Shown here: piece by piece, positions 54,956-64,000 of the stretch
Position numbering within the stretch: the first letter of the stretch is position 1
How the letters are laid out: every line of letters starts with the position of its first letter
NCBI RefSeq assembly: GCF_037975245.1
Contig: NC_092581.1
Location: 15,873,303-15,937,302, forward strand
Reading direction: 5' to 3'
Length of the DNA stretch: 64,000 nt
DNA from: Apostichopus japonicus
Lineage: Eukaryota; Echinodermata; Holothuroidea; Aspidochirotida; Stichopodidae
Program-made: the position numbers and the translations under genes
The notes under the pieces: model-generated
Databases searched by the model: none
Seen by the model: the letters and a program-made list of their open reading frames with translations, nothing else
Told to the model about the DNA's origin: nothing

Positions 54956-57900
54956 CGATGACTTCATGATAGCGAAAGAGGAAGAAGAAAATCATTAACC
55001 GAAAGTAAAGTTATTGAAATGTATACTTCTTTATGTTACAACTTTTATCTGGTTAAAGTAATCAACGTTCGAGGACAGAGTAAACAGTTATAGCATTACA
55101 GCCAACTGAGTTAGCTATTTATGTAATACAAATCACTAATTGACATGGTCGCGTATCCGACGTCGCTGTGTAAATGTCATCGATATGCTAGAAGTATGAG
55201 ATCAATCGGCTATTCATTCAATGCATACCATCAAGTAACGTGGTGCATATCCGCTATTGCAGTAAACCCACATAATAACCATAACTTCAATCAGAGAGTG
55301 CGTTTTTACATCCGTGAATCTATCTATCTCCTTTCACTTTTATCTATCTCCTTGCATTTAATAACCACGTAAAGTTCATTTTATCGTTATTTTGCATCAA
55401 GACATTTAACTATTAAGATACATAACTTTAGAGTGTGATTCATTTCTTATTATCAACCTCATCGTGATGTATGATACGATAGGAACTCGGTTAGATCTGA
55501 TGGAGCCAGTAAGTCGCATTTCATCGACTGTTGTCCAGCTGCAGGTATAGTATCGCCTCTAACTTTTAGTCTTGCACTTTTCATTATTCATTGAAACATT
55601 TACCCATTTTTCGTCAGTTGTTTAGATAAATATCTTAAATGTTGGTTTTCATATTCAAAACTCGTTCATCTTTATCATGAAGACTTTTCCACAGCTTGGA
55701 TATACGTCATTGACTGGTTCGTAACTTTTATTTCGGGATCACGAACTTCATCTACGATGTCTTCACTTGATGTGTTAAAGGCCTGTCAATGTAGTAATGA
55801 AGTATCTTACCCGAATCTTTTATGGAAAAATACATAGGAAAAGTGAATAACGTACAATAAGAAGGTACTGTGTACTTCATATAACAAAACAACAAACGAG
55901 ATCAGAGACGACTAGTACGATTTCAGCCACATCCATCAGCAATTCATTCAATGCAAAACATAAAGTGACGTTGGTGAATATCGGTCGTCGCAATGAACTC
56001 ACGTGATGACATTATGTTTTATCAGAGGTTTATGCATCATTGCTGTGAATTCATCGAACCTCCTTTTGCAATTTTTACCATTACTATTCAGTTGTAAGTT
56101 TTATGAGAATACCTTTGCTTACTATTTTTCTCACCAACAACGCTCGCGAGGGGTTTTTGACCAATAACAAGGCATTAACTGATCTGGTACATTATCTCCG
56201 TCGTCGTTAACCAACACTGATAGGTGATAACCTGTGGCGTTACCAGCGGAGGAGTGTGCGGCAGTATGGGAGCTCTCAGTTAAATGCCTTGCCCCCCCCC
56301 CCCACACACACACACTCACTTCACCCTCCAAATGACATTTGGTGGAGGAAAATAGTGGACGACACTTACAAAATGCATTAAAAAGTGTAGCATGTTTTAA
56401 TATCGTTAAAATTTGCGCCTATTTTATCAGATTATTACATTTGATTATTCACTGAACTGTAGTATACTTTCTACTCCCTATTCGCAAATTGGCTAACAAG
56501 ATTTATTAAACTTTCGTTTATTTGTTCAAAAGTAATATATATCTTTTTATAACTTAAATACGTTTCCACTGTTTGTTTATAGTATGACTTAGTTAATGCA
56601 ATCATTTTGGCAGCATTTACTTTATCGAAGAGTACTACACTTCATGTGAATGTCTATAAACGTATTCACTACTTAAATATTTTGATATTATTTCACTCTA
56701 AGTCAACAAATTAAATTGTCTTACCAAGGAAGTCTATAGAGAAACCAAAAATTTAAATATTATCTTAACTTGACGTTATTGAAGTGTGTATATCCAAACG
56801 TTACAACAATTCTCTTGATTACGAACTCAACATGCAAGAGCAGAGTAACTTTTTGAATACAGCAAGAACATTCAGCTATTTATTTAATGCAAAGAATTAA
56901 AGTCTCGATAGGTGTTTGCTGATCAATTTCGGAAAACAAACTTCCGAAGCAGATTCAATGTTTCTTATTCTAAATGCACTCTGACCGGGTGGGTTTAATG
57001 TCGAAAGCTGATGCAATCGACAGAAAGACATTAATTTTATGTTGCCCTTATGGCGCGAACGATTTACCGTAAAATCACTGCGACCGCCCATATCAGCATG
57101 GGTTCATTACACAAATGTAACCTATATATATATACTCGTATCGTTCACTTTTTTGACACGATTCTACGGAGGAAACGTCTGAAAACACCGGTTCATTCAT
57201 TACAATGGAGAGAATGACACAATTTCGCAAGATACATCGGTAAGACCGAAAGAAAGATACTAAGAAGGGACCTAACACAGGCTAGTCACGAAAGTGAAAG
57301 TATTCCTAGGCCTAACGGTCGTAAACAAAACATAGAGATTTGATTGACGCATGGTCTGTTGGGCGGGGCTTGCAAAGTTTGATTGAAGTAAGTAGAATCT
57401 ACGGACTCGTTAATAAATCTGGCGAATTTTATGAAGCTCAAAATGTTTAACGACAGATAACTCAATAAAGGTAATGAATATTGATATGGAAATTGCATAG
57501 AACGGTGTCATTTTCATTTAGCATTTATTGCAATAAGCTGGAAAGTTCGAAGTTTAAATTTGGCAAACACGTATTGAGACTTTAAGTGACGTCGGTCTAT
57601 TACCGTCGTCGTCGTGAATCCATACAGATAGGTGATAACATTATTCACAGGTGTATACATTATCGTGTGGAGCATGAGTTCCGGGATACTCTCACATAAC
57701 GTCTACTCACCGTTCTAACTTTAGTTTAACAATTCAATTTTGGCAGCATTTACTTCATCAAGGGGTTCGTCACTTCATGTTAATGTCTATAGATATCTTA
57801 CTTCTTAATATTTTGTACGACTTTAAAAATAAATTAAATTACTTACCTCCCACTTCAATAGAGAGACATAAAGAATTCAAAATATTATTGTGAATTTACG

Positions 57901-60900
57901 TTACGGAAATGTATATTTTTTGATGGTACTGCAAGTCTATTGTTAAAGTACTCAATATGCCAGAGCAGAGTATAGTGCTATGAGTACAGCCAGAACAATT
58001 GACTGTTCAGTCAGTGCAAAGCATTAAGTGACATTTGTATTTGAACCCAGTCGTCGTGAATTCTCACATATAGGAGTTTATCATAGCAGATTATTTTATT
58101 TGATTAATCGCTCAACTGTAGTATGCCTTTCACTCTCTACCTTCATAGTTGGCTAAGAATATTTGTTAACATTGGAGATATATGTGCACAACTCATACAT
58201 TGTTTTATCTCATGAAGACATTACCATTGCTTGTCTGTAAATCGACCTAGTTTAACAATTACATTTTGGCAGCATTTACTTAATCGAGGGAGTCTTCACT
58301 TTTTGTAAATAACTATAGACAATTTACTTGTTTATGTTGCCTCTATTAACTATACAACTTCAAATTAAAATCACTTACCCCAGGCTTCAATAGAGAGAAA
58401 AAAATCCGAAATATTATCTTAAGTTAACATAAACTGAGGTTTATATTTCTTTATGGTAAAACAAGTCTACTGTCTAAGTACTCAACACGCGAGAGCAGAG
58501 TATAGTGAATTTAATACAGCCAGAACATATGACTGTTCATTTAAGTGGAAAGCATTAAGTGACGTCGGTATATTTCTCACGTGGTACATCCTCACAGATA
58601 GGAGACCTCAACCAGAGGTGGCAGCATTATCTTATAGAACTGATTGCCGGTCTACCCGCATCCATCATCTGCAAACCATTCTTATTCAGGTGTATAACTT
58701 TAAATAGAAATTCTTTTTTTTTCTCTTTTCACACCGTTATCTTCTGGGGAGGTACATTCGCAAACTCTGGTTCCTGATATATAAAACATTTACTTCATCG
58801 AAGAAATCTTCAGTTCGTGTGCATGGCTATACACTTAACACTTCTTAATTATTTTGATCTTTTTACTCTAAGTCAACAAATATAAATGTCTTACCAAAGT
58901 CATCTATAGAGAAATTAATAGAACAACATATTACCATAAATTAAGAGAATATTACAGTATATTATTAATTTTGATTATTCACTGAGCTGTAGTATACTTT
59001 CTACTCACTGTTTTGCAAGTTGGCCAACAAGATTTGTTACAATTTGGTTTGGTTGTTTACAAGTCATATATCTTTTTTTATGAAAAGGATCTTTACTTCA
59101 TGTGAATGTCTATAAACTTTTAACTTCTTAAAGAGGCCATATCACGAAAAAATCCAACTCATCTAGAGTAACTTACTCCGAATCTATGAGAAAATCTATG
59201 TTCAAAACTATCCTCATCACCTTGAAAACCTCAAGGACTAATTAGAAATGAACGTTTTAATATGCGCATCTGAAAATAGATATCTGAAAATGCGATTTCA
59301 AAACAAGACAATGATGAAGTCATGTTAGGAACACAAGTGCCAATCCCAGGCACGTACCGGATGCGCGACAATCATACCGTCACACATACACGCACATTTA
59401 CACTGAGAGAACTACCACTGTATAACGCTATATCGTTAGCAATTTCAAGTTTGTTTTACAAAATGTTGTATAATATCCGAGAGAAATGTCGGTCCGTTGT
59501 GTTGTTGGGGGCTGCACAAAACATAACCCATGCAATTAGCCTTCATCGATGGCCGGGAAAAAAAAACACGGCGATTATGACCAAGTTAGTGCACAACACC
59601 AGCGCCGATTTCACTGGTCATAGCCAGTATGCAGCTCCGTATGAAGCGAACACTTCACGGAAGCATACCACGATCCCTCCTTTTTTATGAATTAAATCAA
59701 ATGGACTTTAACAATTCGACATAAAAGAGTCGTTCTGCTGTCAAGTAATCCACATTAAAAATACTCTGAAGACCAGATCGGGGAACAGGAAACCTCCAAT
59801 GGGGCAAATGGCGATCCTTTGGAGGTAGCGCGGTCGAGCACTAGTAGTACTAGTATTAGCATTATTACACTGAAGTCGCAATAGACGAAGAGATTTTGCT
59901 GTATCATTTAAATTAACACCCCCTTCATTGCTCTATTGTATACTAATAAGCTATGAGGTTAGCTTCAGAAGTGATGGGTTACATCTTCTTGTGAAAAATC
60001 TCAGTGCCCCAATTTATTTCTGGAATATGCTGGATCAGTTAGTTATAGCAATAATTTCTTATTCCTATTCCAGGAAAACCATTTTTTTTATGTTGGGGGA
60101 GGGAGTGGGGGTAATGGGGATGGGACAAAATGGGTAGGTAAAATGATTTTATTCCAAAGGGTGTTTAAATCTCAAAGCGATTTATTTTAAATTATCAGAG
60201 CCAAAAATTCACACAACGTAGTTCAAGTCTTAAATCATTGAAAAAAGTTTATTCAATATCAGTTCTAGACAGTCATTCTGGACAATCTGAACAAGCCTGT
60301 GACTAAACTAACATTAACAACAATCATTTTATTATATGGCATAAAAGTAAAACTGTACTTTCCATAGACATTATCATTCTTAAATTACACTAATGTAATT
60401 TGTGACATCAAAGGAGGTTTAAAGAAAAACAACTTACATGAAATTTTTGGCTTTAAGCCTACAAAGCAGTTGCATGTTCATCGCTATCAATCGTTGTTGT
60501 GACAAATTAATTAGAATAGGCCTAATCCAGAAGCAAATACAATAAAGGGTAATTTAAACCAAGAAACACTGCACGACGCAACTCACATGCAAAAATGTTA
60601 CCCACGCACGACGTCACGAACAACAATGACGGGCAACGTGAAACACAGCATCACACACATTAAAACAATCGAAGACCATTAACAGGGTGTACTGCTGAGT
60701 TTCTGAAGAAAGATTGTAAAACAAAACAACTGCTGCTGAAGAAACAAAGTCTAATCATTCAAGAGTTCTGCTGCCTCCATTGGTCTTTATTATGACTTTT
60801 CTGTGAAATATCATTGGTGGTATGGATATTTTGGCTTCCAGATTAAAGGTACAAAGCAAACATGTCTGGGAGGTAAATGCTCATAAAACGGTCAATGCCC

Positions 60901-63652
60901 GTTCCCTTATGAACATATTATATGACATCACGGTCACGCCAATACTTGTGTCCAAATGCTACAAACATGCCTTTTCTTTCATTGTTGATGTTGGGTCTGG
61001 AAAATAACCATTTCATCCTGAATTAAAAGTCTTAAATTTCAATATATCAACACTGAGGGAACCCTGACGGATTGATAATCCAACACAATCGTAGAATAGA
61101 AAAGGTGTTTCTGGAGGCATTTCTCAACCAAGGCTTCCTATACAATGAGTTTTCTCCTGGCAACTTTAATCCAGTGTAATGACCATTGGCTGGAAACTCC
61201 CTTCTGATCCTTTGGCCGCACATGATGGTAGCGCAACCCTGACGTGTCTTGCTATGAACCCCCAGTACCATTGAACCGGTTGACCGTAGGCTATGTATCT
61301 GTACTGCCTGGGAAAAAAATATGAAAGTTCAAAATGTATTAATGTTGGCCCATGATCTCCACAATAACAAGCAGGCATACAATGTACAGTTATGGTTACA
61401 TTTGTTGTAAATTTACACCTTCCATATATCATGAAACATTCTTTTGTTTCAGAAAATTGATTTGCAAACTCCAGGCCAAAGTACTAGCCTAGTAATAATG
61501 AGTATGAAATAACACATATACCTACCAACATAGCATGGGTGCATAATGCAACTTACATCCCCGAGCCAAACTTTCAGTGTGCAACCAACCCTACTAAATA
61601 CTACAACACACTGTACATATGGGTTGTAAGTTACCGTAACACAACGCACAATACGGTTTAGGGAGTTCCGCGAATTCCAACAACACATGCACAAAATGGA
61701 CTGGATTTTGTTTTTAAATGCTTCGTTAATAAATTCTTACCACGTTGTATGTTCCTTGCAATCGTTTCGAACGGGTTTCTTCTTCGATATGTTGTGGAGC
61801 TTCAATTTCGGCTCGTTTAACAGGTTCGAACTGATACGGTTCTAACACCTCAGGTCCACCCTCAACGTTCGGTTCAATATTGGCCTGATCATCGCCTTCA
61901 CTCTCTGCTTCGAATATGATAAAGGGCACTCTAATTATAGCCCAATTTCACTGCCTGGTGAAGAACCACTATCACTTTGAACTTCGGTTGCCGCAATTGG
62001 TTCTGGATCCGCCATGTCACAGGAAATTTTGATATCGCACTTGTGATCGGTGTTTTGTTTAGTAACTACTAGTGGTATGTGTACTTGTCTAATGTGTACG
62101 TGAATGGTATGTTCGGCGTAAACAGCGACAACAGTTGTGTTCATAACATGACGTCACATGACGTCATGCGAATCGGAAAATTTTCGAGTAAACAAAGTTT
62201 CAATCGCCGAAGAGGGTAAATTCATTCTCAATTTTCGACTTGAAAAATCAAGTTTCAAACTGGCAGATTGGTTGATACATGTTCTAGAGAACATTCATTG
62301 TTGGATCCCAAAAATATAGGACTTTGAAATTTTCGTGTCATGGCTACTTTAACTGTTCAACTCTAAGTCAACAAATTAAACTGTCTTACCATAGTTTGCT
62401 ATAGAGAGTCAAAAGAAGAACATATCTTAAATTGTCAAGACAGATGTGTATATTTCCACTCGTTACAACAATTACCTTGTTTACGTACTCAACATGCAAG
62501 AGCAAAGTATTTTATTAATATACAGAGAGATTAATCGGCTGTTCAATAAATACAAGGCATAAACTGACGTTGGTACATTATCCCCCGTCGTAGTGAATCC
62601 ACACAGGCGATAACATTATTCATAGGTGTATATATTATCGTTTGGAGCCTGATTTTCTCACATAACGTATACTCACCATTCTAAACTTAGTTTAACATTT
62701 CAGTGTTGGAGGCATTAACTTCATCAAGGTCTTCACTTCATGTTAATGTCTATAGACATATTACTTCTTAATATTGAGATTTTGTACTATACAACTTCAA
62801 ATTAACATATCTTAATCTGTGACTTCAATAGGAATGTAGTGTTATGAACACAGCCAGAACAATTGACTGTTCATTTGGTGAAAAGCATTAAGTGACATTG
62901 GTATATTAACCCCGTCGTCGTGAATCCTAACATATAAGAAAATATTACAGCAGATTATTATTTGTTATTATTCACTGAACTGTAGTATACTTTCTACTCA
63001 CTATTTTGCAAGTCGGCTAACAAGATTTGTTACAATTTGGTATGTTTTTTTTCACAAGTCATATATCTCTTTATCTCATGAAGACTTGACCATTGCTTGT
63101 ATGTACATTGGCCAAGTTTAACAATTACATTTTGGCAGCATTTTCATCACCGAGGGGGTCTTCCCTCATTGGAATGTCTATAGACAAATTACTTGTACTT
63201 ATTGTAACTTTTTACTATACAACTTGAAATTAAAATATCCTACCCTTCACTGCAGTAGAGAGGAAAACACAAAATATTATCTTTTATTAACATTACTGAG
63301 GTGTTTATTTCTTTATGGTACAACAAGTCTCAGGTTTAAGTAGTCAACATGCAAGAATAGGAAAGTAGTGTTGTGAATACAGCCAGAACAATTGACAATA
63401 CATTTAGTGGACAGCATAGAGTGACGTCGGAATATTGCCCACGTTGTGGTGAATCCTCACAGATAGGAGACCTATCCGGGATATTCTCACATATCGTATA
63501 ATCACCATTCTAACTTTAGTTTATCAATTCATTTTTGGCAGCAGTTACTTCATGAAGAGGGTCTTCACGGCATGTTAATGTCTATAGACATATTACTTCT
63601 TAATATTTAGATTTTCAATATTCAACTTCAAATACAAAATCTGAATCCGTGA
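54956..63652 (-). CDS. Candidate micro-exons, right group
   Basis: Minus orientation, with donor: 63244-63249 TGAAGG (GTAGGA); 62390-62398 CAAACTATG (GTAAGAC); 58895-58903 ATGACTTTG (GTAAGAC); 58379-58384 CCTGGG (GTAAGTG); 57847-57852 TGGGAG (GTAAGTA); 56725-56733 ACTTCCTTG (GTAAGAC); 55811-55816 ATTCGG (GTAAGAT); 54956-54961 TCATCG (GTAAGAA). Two degenerate copies at 63647-63652 (TCACGG) and 62817-62822 (TCACAG) keep the acceptor TATTGAAG but have AT in place of the donor GT. The three 9-base members share the acceptor CTCTATAG; 6-base members use TATTGAAG, AAAAG or similar. The array continues past the right end of the window, so the 5' end of any such gene lies outside. Confidence 0.55.
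59485..59690 (+). pseudogene. THAP-domain fragment, frameshifted
   Basis: ATG at 59487 opens MSVRCVVGGCTKHN, the first half of a THAP domain (C-x4-C). A stop and frame change follow near 59535. In another frame SLHRWPGKK continues, and after a further shift the segment ending SADFTGHSQY matches the second helix region of THAP domains. Closing Cys and His residues were not found. At least two frame breaks in about 150 bases make it a relic. Located just inside the left end of the transposon, the usual place for the N-terminus of a THAP-containing transposase. Confidence 0.65.
61065..62016 (-). pseudogene. P2X7 C-terminal-like zinc domain, fragmented exons
   Basis: Exon-like pieces in order on the minus strand. 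From ATG 62016: MADPEPIAATEVQSDSGSS, then after a frame change GGPEVLEPYQFEP and ETRSKRLQGT to a donor GTAAGAA near 61739. Next 61700-61557 (acceptor ATCCAG, donor GTAAGT): cysteine-rich CMCCWNSRNSLNRIVRC, then YNPYVQCVV and LKVWLGD. Next from 61317 (acceptor TTCCCAG): QYRYIAYGQPVQWYWGF, IARHVRVALPSC, then after another frame break IRREFPANGHYTGLKLP. This is the pattern of the cysteine-rich cytoplasmic ballast domain of P2X7, which occurs as a stand-alone domain in many invertebrates. No P2X channel part is present. The phases of the last junction do not join cleanly, so an exon may be missing. Confidence 0.65.
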
Positions 63653-64000
63653 CTTCAATAGAACAAAAAGAAGAAAGAAAATAAAGGTGCCAAAATATTA
63701 TCTTGAATTAACAACACTGAGGTGTATTCCTTTATGGTACAACAATTCTATTGTTAAGTACTCAACATGCCAGAGCAAGAGCATATGGTTATAAATACCG
63801 CAAAAAAAAATTGACTGTTTATTCAGTGCAATGCATTAAGTCGCATTGGTATGTTTACCCCGTCGTCGTGAATCCTCACAGATAGGAAGTTATTATAGCA
63901 GATTATTACATTTGAATATTCAATGAACTGTAGTATGCTCTCTACTCACTGTTTTGCAAGTTGGCTAACAAGATTTGTTAAAATTTCGTTTGTTTGTTCA
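62353..64000. other. Right end of the unit array
   Basis: Diverged repeat units continue to the window edge. Conserved modules such as TTTGGCAGCA, AGCATTAAGTGACATTGG, CCCGTCGTCGTGAATCC and GTAGTATACTTTCTACTCAC recur every 400-900 bp. Apart from the micro-exon sites listed no coding content was recognised. Confidence 0.6.

Larger units (their letters stand above)
59132..62348. mobile_element. TTAA-flanked DNA transposon (Kolobok-like), 3.2 kb
   Basis: Terminal inverted repeats AGAGGCCATATCACGAAAA (left) and AGTAGCCATGACACGAAAA (inverted right end), 15 of 19 matching, bounded on both sides by TTAA (59128-59131 and 62349-62352). Removing it restores a continuous micro-exon unit across the junction, which dates it after the array formed. 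A TTAA target with THAP-containing coding sequence is the signature of the Kolobok superfamily; piggyBac also uses TTAA but has different ends and no THAP. No catalytic transposase core was recognised, so this copy may be non-autonomous or decayed. Confidence 0.8.

Overview
The window is nuclear DNA from an animal: spliced genes with GT-AG introns, non-LTR retrotransposons, tRNA-derived SINEs, hAT and TTAA-target DNA transposons, and long (AT)n, (ATGT)n and poly(G) tracts. It is AT-rich. An echinoderm such as a sea cucumber, or another marine invertebrate, fits the repeat content and the P2X7 C-terminal-like and THAP fragments. That placement is inference; nothing in the sequence proves it.

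Left third (1-23 kb). A complete 8-exon peroxisomal 2-hydroxyacid oxidase gene runs on the + strand (4449-14254, 384 codons, ending in the peroxisome signal SKL). Its introns hold two Buster-like hAT MITEs, an L1/Tx1-type LINE remnant and AT microsatellites. A three-exon gene of unknown function with a coiled coil lies tail-to-tail with it on the - strand (14477-16550). Further along the - strand is a DNAJC22-like gene (TM2-type membrane protein; 20706-22180) with four apparent frameshifts and no visible J-domain exon. Small THAP and SINE fragments lie between.

Middle (23-36 kb). This is mostly repeats: a third hAT MITE with a perfect 8-bp target duplication; a tRNA-like element containing what looks like a complete hammerhead ribozyme (26607-26661); an L2-like tail repeat; a nearly full-length jockey/CR1-group LINE (28.6-32.9 kb) with a three-zinc-knuckle ORF1 and an endonuclease/reverse transcriptase ORF2; and two adjacent short-period satellites.

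Right part (36-64 kb). No conventional ORF exists here, but the region is built of diverged repeats of a roughly 0.5-1 kb unit. Nearly every unit carries, on the - strand, a pyrimidine tract + AG, then 3, 6, 9 or 12 bases, then GTAAG. About 25 such sites can be listed and every one is a multiple of 3. The frame with phase-1 introns has no stop codon in any of them. A candidate signal-peptide exon (42092-42167) also ends in phase 1. This looks like a giant array of micro-exons, comparable in principle to the micro-exon genes of schistosomes, and is the main candidate for an undescribed system. One stretch (47.7-54.0 kb) is a recent tandem amplification of about 870 bp in which the micro-exon itself differs between copies. 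A 3.2-kb TTAA-flanked transposon carrying THAP and P2X7 C-terminal-like fragments has inserted into the array (59132-62348).
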